A program made the translations under genes and the position numbers. This document shows positions 17,052 to 26,957 of a DNA stretch of 64,000 nt, piece after piece (position 1 is the first letter of the stretch; each line of letters opens with the position of its first letter). The DNA lies in NCBI GenBank assembly GCA_015058275.1, contig SVCQ01000005.1:25601-89600 (forward strand). The letters run 5' to 3'. A model generated the notes under the pieces. The model was not told the DNA's origin, did not search any database, and saw only the letters and a list, made by a program, of their open reading frames with translations. Source of the DNA: Clostridiales bacterium. GTDB taxonomy: Bacteria; Bacillota; Clostridia; Peptostreptococcales; Anaerovoracaceae.

Positions 17052-19679
17052 ATGGCAAAATACGTTTATTCATTCAATGAGGGCTCAAAGGATATGAGAA
17101 GCCTCCTCGGCGGCAAGGGCGCCAACCTTGCAGAGATGACCAATATCGGTCTCCCTGTACCGTTCGGCTTCACTATCACTACAGACGTCTGCAGGAAGTA
17201 CACTGAGGACGGCGGAGTGCTCGCTCAGGAAGTCATCGACGAAGTCTGGGAGCATCTCGCAGAGCTCGAAGAGGTTATGGGCAAGAAGTTCGGCGACAAC
17301 GAGAACCCACTGCTCGTATCCGTAAGATCCGGAGCACCTATCTCGATGCCGGGCATGATGGACACTATCCTCAACCTCGGTCTCAACGATGTTGCTGTTG
17401 AGGGTCTTGCCAAAAAGACAAACAACGAGAGATTTGCTTACGACAGCTACAGGAGATTCATCCAGATGTTCGGCGACGTCGTAATGGAGATCAAGAAGTC
17501 CAATTTCGACGCTGTATTCGAAGGCCAGAAGAAAAAAGCCGGCGTTGAGTTCGACGTAGACCTGACTACAGATGACCTCAAGGAAGTCATCAAGGGATAC
17601 AAGGAAGTAGTCAAGAGAGAGCTCGGCAGAGACTTCCCGCAGGAGCCAAAGGACCAGCTGCTCGAGGCTATCAAGGCCGTATTCAGATCATGGAACAACG
17701 AGAGAGCTATCCTCTACAGAAAGATGTACGACATCTCGGATTCTCTCGGCACAGCCGTTAACGTTCAGTCCATGGTATTCGGTAACTCCGGCAATGACTC
17801 CGGTACAGGCGTTGCATTCACACGCAGCCCGTCCACAGGCGAGAACAAGCTCTTCGGTGAGTTCCTTGTCAACGCACAGGGCGAGGACGTAGTAGCCGGT
17901 ATCAGAACTCCGCAGCCTATCTCCGAGATGGCAGACGCATTCCCTGAGGTATATGCACAGTTCGAAAAGATCGCCGACACACTCGAGAACCACTACAAAG
18001 ACATGCAGGACATGGAGTTCACAGTTGAGGATCGCAAGCTCTTCATGCTCCAGACCCGTAACGGTAAGAGAACTGCCGCTGCTGCTGTAAAGGTAGCCGT
18101 TGATCTCGTCAAGGAAGGCCTGATCGACAAGGAGACAGCTGTAATGAGGATCGAGCCGGATCAGATCGACCAGCTCCTTCACCCTGTATTCGATGCAGAC
18201 GAGCTCAAGAAGGCTACACCGGTAGCTACAGGACTTCCGGCTTCCCCGGGAGCTGCTACAGGCCAGATCGTATTCTCGGCTGACGATGCTGCAGCATTCG
18301 CAGCAGAGGGCAAAAAGGTCATCCTCGTAAGAGAAGAGACTTCGCCTGAGGACCTCGCAGGTATGGTAGCTGCTGAGGGTATCCTGACAGCTAGAGGCGG
18401 CATGACTTCCCACGCTGCAGTAGTAGCAAGAGGAATGGGCAAGTGCTGCGTAGCAGGCTGCAAAGAGATCACAGTCGACGAGGCAGGCAAGACCCTGACT
18501 ATCGGCGGTGCAGTATACAAAGAGGGAGACAGCATCTCGCTCAACGGTTCTGACGGTAAGGTTTACACAGAGGCAATCAAGACTCTCGCACCTGAGCTCT
18601 CCGGAGACTTCGGTCAGATCATGGAGTGGGCTGATGAGGCAAGATCTCTCAAGGTAAGGACAAACGCAGATAATCCAAGAGACGCTGCTCAGGCTGTAGC
18701 ATTCGGCGCTGAGGGTATCGGACTCTGCCGTACAGAGCACATGTTCTTCGAGGATGAGAGAATCCCTAAGATCAGAAGAATGATCCTCGCTGATGACGAG
18801 GCAGACAGAAGAGAAGCTCTCGCAGGTCTCCTCCCATACCAGAAGGAAGACTTCAAGGGCATCTACAAGGCAATGGGCGACAGACCTGTTACGATCAGAC
18901 TTCTCGACCCGCCTCTGCACGAGTTCCTGCCAAAGACAGAAGAGGATATCAAGCAGCTCTCCGAGCAGTTCAACATCCCTTACGAGAAGATCGTCAACAA
19001 GACTCTCGAGCTCCACGAGTTCAACCCGATGCTGGGTCACAGAGGCTGCAGACTCGCCATCACATATCCTGAGATCGCAGAGATGCAGACAGAGGCCATC
19101 ATCAGCGCTGCTCTCGAGGTACGCAAAGAGGAAGGCCTCGACATCGTACCTGAGATCATGGTACCGCTGGTAGGTCACGTCAACGAGCTCAAGTTCGTCA
19201 AGGAGACCATCGTAGAGGTAGCTGACAGACTGATCGCAGCATCCGGAGAAGACATGAAGTACATGGTAGGTACAATGATCGAGATCCCAAGAGCTGCTCT
19301 TACAGCTGACGAGATCGCTCAGGAAGCCGAGTTCTTCTCATTCGGTACAAACGACCTGACTCAGATGGGCTTCGGATTCTCCAGAGACGACACAGGCGCC
19401 ATCATCAAGGAGTACGTCGAGAAGGGCGTCCTCGAGAACGATCCGTTCCAGTCGCTCGACCAGACAGGCATCGGCAAGCTGGTAAGAATGGCTGTTGAAG
19501 GCGGCAAGAAGACCAGACCGAACATCAAGCTCGGTATCTGCGGAGAGCACGGCGGAGACCCTGCATCCGTACACTTCTGCCACGAAGTAGGTCTCAACTA
19601 TGTATCCTGCTCGCCGTTCAGAGTACCTATCGCAAGGCTTGCGGCTGCGCAGGCTGCAATCGCCGAAAAGCGCGGCTAG
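17052..19679 (+). CDS. ppdK: Pyruvate, phosphate dikinase
   Basis: Interconverts pyruvate, ATP and Pi with PEP, AMP and PPi; in anaerobes it often serves PPi-linked glycolysis or gluconeogenesis. The 875 residues carry the N-terminal ATP-grasp part (GGKGANLAEMTNIGLPVP), the swivelling phosphohistidine domain with His454 in GGMTSHAAVVARGMG, and the C-terminal TIM barrel (LGHRGCRLAITYPEIAEMQT, CGEHGGDPASVHFC). The ATG at 17052 is preceded by AAAAGGAG; the open frame 54 bases upstream has no support. Its PPi chemistry fits the membrane pyrophosphatase encoded at 21260. Confidence 0.97.
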   Translation: MAKYVYSFNEGSKDMRSLLGGKGANLAEMTNIGLPVPFGFTITTDVCRKYTEDGGVLAQEVIDEVWEHLAELEEVMGKKFGDNENPLLVSVRSGAPISMPGMMDTILNLGLNDVAVEGLAKKTNNERFAYDSYRRFIQMFGDVVMEIKKSNFDAVFEGQKKKAGVEFDVDLTTDDLKEVIKGYKEVVKRELGRDFPQEPKDQLLEAIKAVFRSWNNERAILYRKMYDISDSLGTAVNVQSMVFGNSGNDSGTGVAFTRSPSTGENKLFGEFLVNAQGEDVVAGIRTPQPISEMADAFPEVYAQFEKIADTLENHYKDMQDMEFTVEDRKLFMLQTRNGKRTAAAAVKVAVDLVKEGLIDKETAVMRIEPDQIDQLLHPVFDADELKKATPVATGLPASPGAATGQIVFSADDAAAFAAEGKKVILVREETSPEDLAGMVAAEGILTARGGMTSHAAVVARGMGKCCVAGCKEITVDEAGKTLTIGGAVYKEGDSISLNGSDGKVYTEAIKTLAPELSGDFGQIMEWADEARSLKVRTNADNPRDAAQAVAFGAEGIGLCRTEHMFFEDERIPKIRRMILADDEADRREALAGLLPYQKEDFKGIYKAMGDRPVTIRLLDPPLHEFLPKTEEDIKQLSEQFNIPYEKIVNKTLELHEFNPMLGHRGCRLAITYPEIAEMQTEAIISAALEVRKEEGLDIVPEIMVPLVGHVNELKFVKETIVEVADRLIAASGEDMKYMVGTMIEIPRAALTADEIAQEAEFFSFGTNDLTQMGFGFSRDDTGAIIKEYVEKGVLENDPFQSLDQTGIGKLVRMAVEGGKKTRPNIKLGICGEHGGDPASVHFCHEVGLNYVSCSPFRVPIARLAAAQAAIAEKRG

Positions 19680-19817
19680 CGGCTCGATATTTTCCGTTCT
19701 GCGTCGTTGCCTTCGCAGATCGATCGCTTACGTACCACTGTGTACGCGCGCTCACGATCCGCTCATGCGCCTCGCATAACGAAAAATCTCTTCGCCGCAA
19801 CGGCAATAAACACAACC

Positions 19818-19849
19818 AAAAAGCGTCCTCCATCGCGGGGACGCTTTTG
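19818..19849. terminator. Bidirectional terminator between ppdK and the DHH gene
   Basis: A stem AAAGCGTCC/GGACGCTTT with A-tract and T-tract on either side serves both converging genes. Upstream, 19700-19790 holds a further palindrome around CGTACCACTGTGTACG of unknown role. Confidence 0.8.
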
Positions 19850-19866
19850 TATTGTTGTGTCGTAAT

Positions 19867-19882
19867 GTAAAGTATGCTTTAC
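19867..19882. repeat. GTAAAG-N4-CTTTAC palindrome overlapping a stop codon
   Basis: GTAAAG TATG CTTTAC. Read on the minus strand, the TAA of this palindrome (19879-19881) is the stop codon of the DHH phosphoesterase gene. Confidence 0.85.
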
Positions 19883-20808
19883 GAATTGAGCTCGGCGATG
19901 ATGTCAGGCAGCTTGGCGTCGACTTCGTCATTCTCGAGCTGGCATGTGCCTGCGTTGCGGTGGCCGCCTCCGCCGTACTTAAGGCAGAGGGCACCGATGT
20001 CGAAGTCTGACGACTTGTTGACTATGGACTTGCCGATCATGACGGCTGTGTTCTGCTTTCTGAAGCCCCATGCTACGTGTACCGAGATCTCTGCCTCAGG
20101 GAAGAGGGCGTAGATCATGAAGCGGTTGCCGGCATGGATGGTCTCGACTTCTCTGAGGTCGAGGACGACGACCTTGCCGTGCACCTGTGCGAGCTCTTTG
20201 AGCTGCTTTTCGAAGAGGTCAGCCTGCTCGAAGTAGAGATCGACTCTCTCCTTGACATCAGGAAGCTCGAGAATGTCCTCGATGCTGTGATCGACGCAGT
20301 AGTCGATGAGCTGCATCATGAGGTCGTAGTTGGAGATGCGGAATTCTCTGAAACGTCCGAGTCCCGTGCGAGGGTCCATGAGGTAGTTCATGAGAACCCA
20401 GCCCTCAGGATGGAGGATCTCCTCAAGAGTGAAGTCAGCGCTGTCGCCCTTGTCTACGGCAGTCATGATCTCCTCGCTGACGCGTGTGAATGTCTTGGCT
20501 CCGCCGTAGTAGTTATATACGACTCTGGCGGCACTCCTTGCGTGAGGCTCGATATAGTACTTGCCTTCGTAGTCCTCTTTTTTATTCCTGAGAAGCTCGG
20601 ACTCGTGATGGTCGAATGCCAGTCCTACGCGCGGATCGAAAGGAAGGTTGGTCGTGATGTCGTTTTCGGTCAGCTCGACCTTGCCGTCCTGGACGTCCTT
20701 AGGGTGTACGAACTTGATATCGTCGATGATGTCGAGCTCCTTGAGGAGCATCGCGCATACGAGCCCGTCGAAGTCGCTTCTGGTTACTAATCTTTTCTTT
20801 TGTACCAT
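19879..20808 (-). CDS. DHH family phosphoesterase
   Basis: A 309-residue DHH/DHHA1-type hydrolase. DFDG near the start, FDHHES in the middle and the C-terminal GGGGHRNAGTCQ are the metal- and substrate-binding motifs. Such proteins cleave short oligonucleotides or cyclic dinucleotides, but this subgroup's substrate cannot be told from sequence. The ATG at 20808 has GGGAG upstream; an earlier in-frame ATG lacks one. The stop codon is provided by a palindromic repeat. It is transcribed away from the pyrophosphatase gene from its own promoter. Confidence 0.85.
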   Translation of the reverse strand: MVQKKRLVTRSDFDGLVCAMLLKELDIIDDIKFVHPKDVQDGKVELTENDITTNLPFDPRVGLAFDHHESELLRNKKEDYEGKYYIEPHARSAARVVYNYYGGAKTFTRVSEEIMTAVDKGDSADFTLEEILHPEGWVLMNYLMDPRTGLGRFREFRISNYDLMMQLIDYCVDHSIEDILELPDVKERVDLYFEQADLFEKQLKELAQVHGKVVVLDLREVETIHAGNRFMIYALFPEAEISVHVAWGFRKQNTAVMIGKSIVNKSSDFDIGALCLKYGGGGHRNAGTCQLENDEVDAKLPDIIAELNS

Positions 20809-20913
20809 GTGGTTTCTCCCGGTAAAAGTGTAATAATTATTAGGTTTGCTTTCATTGATGTCTGCGGCTGCGATCACGATCATGATTGCGGCTGCGTTCA
20901 CATTACGTCTTTA

Positions 20914-20942
20914 ATTTTAGTCAGTAGCGGCACTATTATCAA
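20914..20942 (-). promoter_or_regulatory. Promoter of the DHH phosphoesterase gene
   Basis: On the minus strand TTGATA (20942-20937), 17 bases, TAAAAT (20919-20914), about 105 bases before the start codon. Confidence 0.6.
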
Positions 20943-21136
20943 GAGTGATGGAGGGACGGATAATAAGACAGGCGGTGCAGGCGCTGAATACCGTCAAAAG
21001 GGGTTTGTGACGGCACACAATGATTTTTCGGAATTATTGTCAAAAATACAAAAGAAGTTTCATAAATTGCTGTAAATATCAAGCGATTTATGATACCTTT
21101 GGCTTGTGAGAATACAAAGCAATACATTGTTTCTGA

Positions 21137-21165
21137 TTGAGTACAAGATTGCCGGATAGTATAAT
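21137..21165 (+). promoter_or_regulatory. Promoter of the membrane pyrophosphatase gene
   Basis: TTGAGT (21137-21142), 17 bases, TATAAT (21160-21165). Gives a leader of about 88 bases. Confidence 0.65.
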
Positions 21166-21259
21166 ACTAAAGGGTCGACAATCGCGTACATCTTTTGTTT
21201 CGTAAAGACCTTTTAAATCAAAAACAATGTATTTGCAGTCAACTAAGGAGGCATACATC

Positions 21260-23377
21260 ATGCAAGAATATCTGTTATCGCATCTGTACTGGATAAGCCT
21301 GTTTGCATCCATATGTGCTCTTATCTTCGCCTATGTTCAGGCCAAGAAGGTCCTCGGATCACCTGAGGGCACGGACAGGATGATGCAGATCTCGCGCTTC
21401 GTCCGTACCGGAGCAAGCGCTTTCCTTAAGCGCCAGTACCGCACGGTACTCATCTTCTTCGTAGTCATGTTCTGTGTGCTCTGCGGCATGGCAGCAGCCC
21501 ACAAGCTCACATGGTACGTACCGTTCGCGTTCATCACAGGCGGCTTCTTCTCCGGTCTTTCGGGATTCATCGGAATGAGCATCGCCACAAGAGCCAACGA
21601 CCGTACAGCCTGTGCTGCACAGGAGAGTCTCAACAGGGGACTGAGAGTAGCCTTCTCTGCGGGTTCCGTAATGGGATTCACCGTAGTAGGACTCGGACTT
21701 CTCGACATCTCACTGTGGTATGCACTTCTCGACCTCGTATTCCATGAGACCCTCGAGAACATCACAGCCGCTATGGTCACATTCGGAATGGGAGCTTCCT
21801 CGATGGCGCTCTTTGCCCGTGTAGGCGGCGGTATCTTCACAAAGGCTGCTGACGTCGGTGCTGACCTCGTAGGTAAGGTCGAGGCGGGCATCCCTGAGGA
21901 TGACCCTCGTAACCCGGCCGTTATCGCTGACAACGTAGGCGACAACGTAGGAGACGTAGCCGGCATGGGAGCCGACCTTTATGAGTCCTATGTAGGATCC
22001 ATGGTATCGACATGCGCTCTTGGTGCTATCGCGTTCTACGCATCCGGTCTCGGAGTCAAGTCCGTAGCGCTGCCTCTTCTGATGGCTGCCGTCGGAGTTG
22101 TATTCTCCATCATCGGTTCGTTCATGGTACAGACCAAAGAGGGTGCGAGCCAGAAGAACCTCCTCGCAGCTCTCCGCCGCGGTACCAACACAGCGGCTAT
22201 CGCTACAGCAGTATTCTCGTTCGTTCTCGTATGGTGGCTCTTCGGAATCGAGTTCTACGGACTCTACCTCGCCATCATCGCAGGACTTCTCGCAGGTGTC
22301 CTGATCGGACTCTGCACGGAGTACTACACTTCAGACACATATAAGCCGACTCAAAAGATCGCCGAGTCCTCACAGACTGGTACTGCAACGCTGATCATCA
22401 GCGGTCTCGGCACAGGTATGGCATCGACTACGCTGCCTATTCTGATCGTAGGAGCCGCCATCATCATCGCTTACTACTGCTCGGGTCTTTGCCCTGTTGA
22501 CGTTGCTCCTTCGAGCATCGGTCTCTACGGCATCTCCCTCGCTGCTGTAGGCATGCTCTCGACACTCGGCATCACTCTCGCTACCGACGCTTACGGCCCT
22601 GTAGCAGACAACGCCGGAGGTATCGCAGAGATGGCAGGACTTCCTCCTGAAGTCCGTGAGCGTACAGACGCTCTCGACTCGCTCGGTAATACAACAGCGG
22701 CTACAGGCAAGGGCTTCGCTATCGGCTCGGCCGGAATGACAGCTCTCGCTCTGATCGCCAACTTCAAGGAGAAGCTCCTTGTATACATGCCGGACGGACA
22801 GGATCTCACACTCAACCTGCTCGATCCTAAGGTGCTTGTAGGACTCTTCATCGGAGCCTGCCTGCCGTTCCTCTTCTCGTCACTTACAATGGGCGCTGTC
22901 AACAGAGCCGCTCAGAGCGTAGTGCTCGAGGTAAGACGTCAGTTCAAGGAGATCCCTGGCCTCATGGAGGGTAAGGCTGATGCTGACTACGCACGCTGCG
23001 TTGACCTCTGCTCCAAGGCTTCCCTCAAGGAAATGATCCTTCCTGCATGCGTAGGCATCGCTGCTCCTATCGTCACAGGTCTCATCCTCGGCGGACTCGG
23101 AGTTGTAGGTATGCTCTGTGGCGCTACAGTATCCGGATTCATCATGGCTATCTTCATGGCCAACTCCGGCGGCGCATGGGACAACGCCAAAAAGTACATC
23201 GAGGCGGGCCACTTCGGCGGCAAGGGTTCAGACAATCACAAGGCTGCAGTCGTAGGCGACACCATCGGCGACCCGTTCAAGGATACATCCGGACCTTCGA
23301 TCAATATTCTGATCAAGCTCGTATCGATGGTATCCATCGTATTCGCCGGACTTATCGCAAGCGTTTCGCTTCTGTAG
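21260..23377 (+). CDS. hppA: Ion-translocating membrane pyrophosphatase
   Basis: A 705-residue integral pump with about 16 membrane helices that hydrolyses PPi to move Na+ or H+. The catalytic loop [20 protein letters not shown] is followed by the acidic [18 protein letters not shown]. The segment [14 protein letters not shown] carries Ala where K+-independent enzymes have Lys, so this is the K+-dependent class, in which Na+ pumping is common; the exact ion is inference. AAGGAGG precedes ATG 21260, and the frame extending 33 bases upstream is ignored. It would recover energy from PPi made by ppdK and biosynthesis. Confidence 0.96.
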   Translation: MQEYLLSHLYWISLFASICALIFAYVQAKKVLGSPEGTDRMMQISRFVRTGASAFLKRQYRTVLIFFVVMFCVLCGMAAAHKLTWYVPFAFITGGFFSGLSGFIGMSIATRANDRTACAAQESLNRGLRVAFSAGSVMGFTVVGLGLLDISLWYALLDLVFHETLENITAAMVTFGMGASSMALFARVGGGIFTKAADVGADLVGKVEAGIPEDDPRNPAVIADNVGDNVGDVAGMGADLYESYVGSMVSTCALGAIAFYASGLGVKSVALPLLMAAVGVVFSIIGSFMVQTKEGASQKNLLAALRRGTNTAAIATAVFSFVLVWWLFGIEFYGLYLAIIAGLLAGVLIGLCTEYYTSDTYKPTQKIAESSQTGTATLIISGLGTGMASTTLPILIVGAAIIIAYYCSGLCPVDVAPSSIGLYGISLAAVGMLSTLGITLATDAYGPVADNAGGIAEMAGLPPEVRERTDALDSLGNTTAATGKGFAIGSAGMTALALIANFKEKLLVYMPDGQDLTLNLLDPKVLVGLFIGACLPFLFSSLTMGAVNRAAQSVVLEVRRQFKEIPGLMEGKADADYARCVDLCSKASLKEMILPACVGIAAPIVTGLILGGLGVVGMLCGATVSGFIMAIFMANSGGAWDNAKKYIEAGHFGGKGSDNHKAAVVGDTIGDPFKDTSGPSINILIKLVSMVSIVFAGLIASVSLL

Positions 23378-23408
23378 TTCCGGGGCATACATTTAACATC
23401 ACAGACAG

Positions 23409-23440
23409 GCGCATCCCTCACAAGGGGTGCGCTTTTGTTT
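23409..23440 (+). terminator. Terminator after hppA
   Basis: GCGCATCCC (23409-23417) pairs with GGGGTGCGC (23424-23432) with one G-T pair, followed by TTTTGTTT. Confidence 0.85.
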
Positions 23441-23469
23441 GTGACAATGACATCGCGGGGTGCTATAAT
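23441..23469 (+). promoter_or_regulatory. Promoter of the sensor/HD-GYP operon
   Basis: GTGACA (23441-23446), 17 bases, TATAAT (23464-23469), directly after the hppA terminator. Confidence 0.65.
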
Positions 23470-23516
23470 ATATTTTTGGATAAAGGTGTCATCACGACCA
23501 ACAGGAGAGGATCTCG

Positions 23517-25121
23517 ATGAACAGAGAAGCTAACGAAAGAATCAAAAAAATACTGGCCATACTGGCTGTTGTGATAATAGTGGCTATGATCGGTAATCTG
23601 GTCTCGGTCATGTCCTATAACCACAAGGACCACAGTGTCGAGGGCAGGAACGACAAGCGCGCGACATATATGGATCTGAGTGACCGTGTAGACAGCACCA
23701 GCTCATGGCTCAAAAGGGACTTTGAGCTGAACGGGGAGAAGGTCGATCTGACCGGACAGACCTTTGACGGCACGCTGTATAACAACGCGGCTCACAGCGT
23801 GTCCGACTGGACGATGCGCATCAATATAAACGGAGACTGCTATGTCAATAACGCTTGGTGCGGTACGGCTGAGATCCACCAGTTCGTCGGCACCGGCAAG
23901 GAAAAGGTCCAGACTCTCGACCTGAGGAATTACAAGCTCAGTGATGTCGAGCTCGAGTACCAGTATGACGGTGACCTCCTGATACCTCTCACAAAGGGCG
24001 ATTACATCATCTACTATCCGTCCGAAAAGGACGACGAATATCCTCTGGGCGCTCATTCGCAGCTCACCATGGGGATGATCTTCTATTACTACGGCGATAT
24101 AGATCTGTCGGATTACACTGTCGATTTCCACTACTACAAGAGCTATTTTGAGGGCGCAGGCTTCTACGCTATCGTCGCTCTGATAGTGCTCTTTATAGCG
24201 CTGCTGTTCGCTCAGCTCATAGCCGACTATACATACAGGCGGGCATGGAAGGAAATGGAGATCCGCAAGTCCGGCATGTCATATCTGTCCGTGATCTACG
24301 ACGTTATATACATAGTCGACCTTGTCAACGATGAGCTGACACCTATGCACGAGGATCACGACCCTGCCAGGAACGTAGCCGTGGGCGAGGGGGCTATAGC
24401 AAAGCTCCGCGAGCTCTTCAGACCGGACATCTCCGATGAGTACCTGCAGATATGCGATGACTTCATGGATCCGGATACTCTGCAGGAGCGCTTCGTCAAG
24501 GACAGCATAGCCTGCGAGTACATGAGCAGGGAGAACGGCTGGTGCCTTATCAGGCTCTTTGCCATAGACCGCGAGCCGGGTGATCCGGTGCGCAGGTTTA
24601 TATTCACCATCCAGAACATCAACGATGAGAAGATAGAGATGGAGAGGATAGAAGCTGACCTGGCAGAGGATGAGCCGGATCGCACAGAGATATACTGCGA
24701 GGCTGCGCCGTACTCGATCAGAGAGGTCGTAGACAAGGCTCTTGAGGATACAAAGGAGGCTGCTGCCGGAAGCGGTGTAGAGCTGAGCTCCGATGTGTCG
24801 CCGGGCATCCCTGACAAGCTGATCGGAGACCGCGGCAAGATGCTCATGGCCGTATCCTGTATGCTGCTTGATGCGGTCAGGCAGACAGACAGCGGCAGTA
24901 TCAAGCTGTCCGTGTTCGGCAAGGCAAGCGATGGCAGCGAGCATCTCCTGGTATCTGTAAAGGATACAGGCAGCGGATCCGGCGAGGCGATGCCTGTGAG
25001 CGGACTGGGCATCAACATAGCATCTGAGATACTCTCGGTGATGGGAAGCGAGCTAAAGATGATCAGAGAGGAGAGCTCCGGAAGCGAACTCTACTTTGAG
25101 ATCGATCAGGAGATAGCATGA
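23517..25121 (+). CDS. Membrane sensor with degenerate histidine-kinase ATPase domain
   Basis: A 534-residue membrane protein. Helix 1 (about 12-32) and helix 2 (about 220-242) flank an extracellular region of about 185 residues with no known family match; a PAS-like stretch (about 255-370) follows. The end (about 400-530) resembles a histidine-kinase ATPase: VVDKALED, GDRGKMLMAVSCMLLDAV, VKDTGSGSGE and GLGINIASEIL. The N box lacks its key Asn (Asp instead), and no DHp helix with phospho-accepting His is visible. It may bind nucleotide but probably does not autophosphorylate. The downstream HD-GYP gene overlaps its stop by four bases (ATGA), so the two are coupled; a sensor for c-di-GMP turnover is inferred. 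Confidence 0.7.
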   Translation: MNREANERIKKILAILAVVIIVAMIGNLVSVMSYNHKDHSVEGRNDKRATYMDLSDRVDSTSSWLKRDFELNGEKVDLTGQTFDGTLYNNAAHSVSDWTMRININGDCYVNNAWCGTAEIHQFVGTGKEKVQTLDLRNYKLSDVELEYQYDGDLLIPLTKGDYIIYYPSEKDDEYPLGAHSQLTMGMIFYYYGDIDLSDYTVDFHYYKSYFEGAGFYAIVALIVLFIALLFAQLIADYTYRRAWKEMEIRKSGMSYLSVIYDVIYIVDLVNDELTPMHEDHDPARNVAVGEGAIAKLRELFRPDISDEYLQICDDFMDPDTLQERFVKDSIACEYMSRENGWCLIRLFAIDREPGDPVRRFIFTIQNINDEKIEMERIEADLAEDEPDRTEIYCEAAPYSIREVVDKALEDTKEAAAGSGVELSSDVSPGIPDKLIGDRGKMLMAVSCMLLDAVRQTDSGSIKLSVFGKASDGSEHLLVSVKDTGSGSGEAMPVSGLGINIASEILSVMGSELKMIREESSGSELYFEIDQEIA

Positions 25122-26815
25122 TAACTGTTTTATACGCCGGCTGCCTGTTCATATGCGCGATCGCGCTTGTGTACATGGCGCAAAAGAACTACAACAACAT
25201 CGATATCTATCACTGGACCATACTGATCCTGATACCGATAATAATAATGGCCTACTGGCTCAAGTCTCAGGTCACTACGCCGGAGGCTTCATCCGTATTG
25301 ATGTGCTTCCAGTACTTTGACAGCACATTCCTCTTTTGCGCTTTGCTGTTCTACACCCTGCACAATATAGGGATAAACGCGAAGCCGTGGATGAAGATCC
25401 TGCTGTACGGTCTGGCGTTCATCCACATGATGATAGTGTGCCTCTGTTTTAATACGGGACTGTATTACAGCAGCATCGAAGTCACCGAGAGCCCGATGGG
25501 CAATTATACGAGCGTCAAGGGCGGACCTCTTATGATACTGCACTACGCTTATCTCGCGATACTGCTTGCGATCATAGTCGTGCTGATAGTGCTGTGCATA
25601 AGGAAGAGAGGCAGCTACTCCATGACCAATATAGCGGTATACCTGGCTGTGCCGATCGCGTGCTTTGCGATGTATATCGCCGAGGGGCTGGTCGGCGGAC
25701 ACTACACGATGCTGCCTGTGCTCTACACGGTAGCAGATGTCATTATCGCAGCCAGCTATGACAGAGCTCATGCGCATGACATAGCATTCCTGATCGCTGA
25801 CCACAACAAGTCAGACGATGAGAGGGGATATGTGGCCATAGGGCTTGGCGGCAACTACCTGAGCAGCAACCAAAGAGGCCTTGAGCTGCTGCCTTTCCTC
25901 AATAAGGTGAAGGTAAACGAAAAGTTCCCTGAGGATGACGAGATCGCGGATGTGATCGACCACCTGATCCGTGCCTTCGAAAGGGACAATGTTACTTCGG
26001 CCAGATACAATCTCGGAGACAGGATATGCGTATGCGATATATCCTACTTCTCCATAAGAGCCGAAGGCAGCAGGCAGGGATATCTGCTGGATATACGCGA
26101 TGCGACAGAGGAGCAGAAGGCCTACGACCTGATCAGGAACTATAACAAGGTACTCAACGAAGAGGTTGACGAAAAGACCAAGAACATACGTGACATGCAG
26201 CGCAAGCTCGTGCTGGGTATGGCGGATATGATCGAAAACCGGGATGACAATACCGGAGGTCATGTAAAGCGTACCAGTGATATCATCAGCATAATAGTCG
26301 ATGAGATCAAAAGGCAGGGCAATATGGATATCTCGGATCAGATGGCCGAGGACATAGTCCGCGCCGCGCCTACGCATGATTTGGGCAAGATCACCATCGA
26401 CAACAGCATCCTCAATAAGCCGGGACGCTTCACGGATGATGAGTATGAGATCATGAAGACCCACTCCACCAAGAGCGGAGAGATGGTGATGATACTGCTC
26501 GATGGCGTGGAGGAGGAACGCTTTGTAAAGGTCGCGTACAATGTCGCGAGGTATCACCACGAGAGGTGGGACGGCAGAGGCTATCCGGAGGGACTTGTCG
26601 GCACCATGATACCGCTCGAAGCCAGGATCATGGCCGTAGCTGACGTGTATGATGCCCTCGTGAGCAAGCGCGTATACAAGGAGCCTATGAGCTTTGAAAA
26701 GAGCGCGTCTATAATGTGCGAGTGCATGGGCACGCAGTTCGATCCCAATATGAAGTCCGTATTCCTCGGATGCAGGGAGAGGCTCGAACAGTACTATATA
26801 GAGAACGACAGATGA
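25118..26815 (+). CDS. 7TM sensor cyclic-di-GMP phosphodiesterase, HD-GYP
   Basis: A 565-residue membrane protein. The first 230 residues contain seven hydrophobic helices like the histidine-kinase 7TM module, followed by a PAS-like linker. From about 365 on is an HD-GYP domain: NTGGHVKRT, the metal pair His420-Asp421 in THDLGK, His480-His481 and DGRGYPEGL ending at about 493. All key residues are present, so c-di-GMP hydrolysis is likely. It overlaps the degenerate kinase gene by four bases. It opposes the diguanylate cyclase at 210, though they are far apart. Confidence 0.9.
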   Translation: MITVLYAGCLFICAIALVYMAQKNYNNIDIYHWTILILIPIIIMAYWLKSQVTTPEASSVLMCFQYFDSTFLFCALLFYTLHNIGINAKPWMKILLYGLAFIHMMIVCLCFNTGLYYSSIEVTESPMGNYTSVKGGPLMILHYAYLAILLAIIVVLIVLCIRKRGSYSMTNIAVYLAVPIACFAMYIAEGLVGGHYTMLPVLYTVADVIIAASYDRAHAHDIAFLIADHNKSDDERGYVAIGLGGNYLSSNQRGLELLPFLNKVKVNEKFPEDDEIADVIDHLIRAFERDNVTSARYNLGDRICVCDISYFSIRAEGSRQGYLLDIRDATEEQKAYDLIRNYNKVLNEEVDEKTKNIRDMQRKLVLGMADMIENRDDNTGGHVKRTSDIISIIVDEIKRQGNMDISDQMAEDIVRAAPTHDLGKITIDNSILNKPGRFTDDEYEIMKTHSTKSGEMVMILLDGVEEERFVKVAYNVARYHHERWDGRGYPEGLVGTMIPLEARIMAVADVYDALVSKRVYKEPMSFEKSASIMCECMGTQFDPNMKSVFLGCRERLEQYYIENDR

Positions 26816-26866
26816 CCGGTTGTTGCGGGCAAAATCGCATATAATCAAATATCACCACAAAAAGAT

Positions 26867-26896
26867 TTGACAGAGGCTGCATTACGAGAGTAAAAA
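26867..26896 (+). promoter_or_regulatory. Possible promoter of the TetR gene
   Basis: Consensus TTGACA at 26867-26872, 18 bases, TAAAAA at 26891-26896. The -10 is weak. No copy of the TTAGACC palindrome lies here. Confidence 0.4.
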
Positions 26897-26957
26897 TATA
26901 TGCATAAGGTTGACTATTTATTAACATGTGATGGACGTAATGGGGGATTAAGTAAAA

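Larger units (their letters stand above)
20809..21259. other. Gene-free divergent intergenic region
   Basis: Lies between two divergent genes. It holds a promoter for each side (20914-20942 minus, 21137-21165 plus) and an 88-base leader before hppA with a partial AAAGG/CCTTT pairing. I see no riboswitch class, no open frame with a ribosome site and no repeat shared with the rest of the window. Confidence 0.6.

Noticed and set aside
17688..19178. Long open frame on the minus strand inside ppdK
   Set aside because: It is an antisense shadow created by the codon usage of ppdK; no ribosome site and no family similarity.
21166..21259. Riboswitch in the hppA leader
   Set aside because: Only a weak AAAGG/CCTTT pairing is visible and no known aptamer core could be recognised.
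21260..23377. K+-independent (plant-type II) pyrophosphatase
   Set aside because: The diagnostic position in [10 protein letters not shown] is Ala, as in K+-dependent enzymes.
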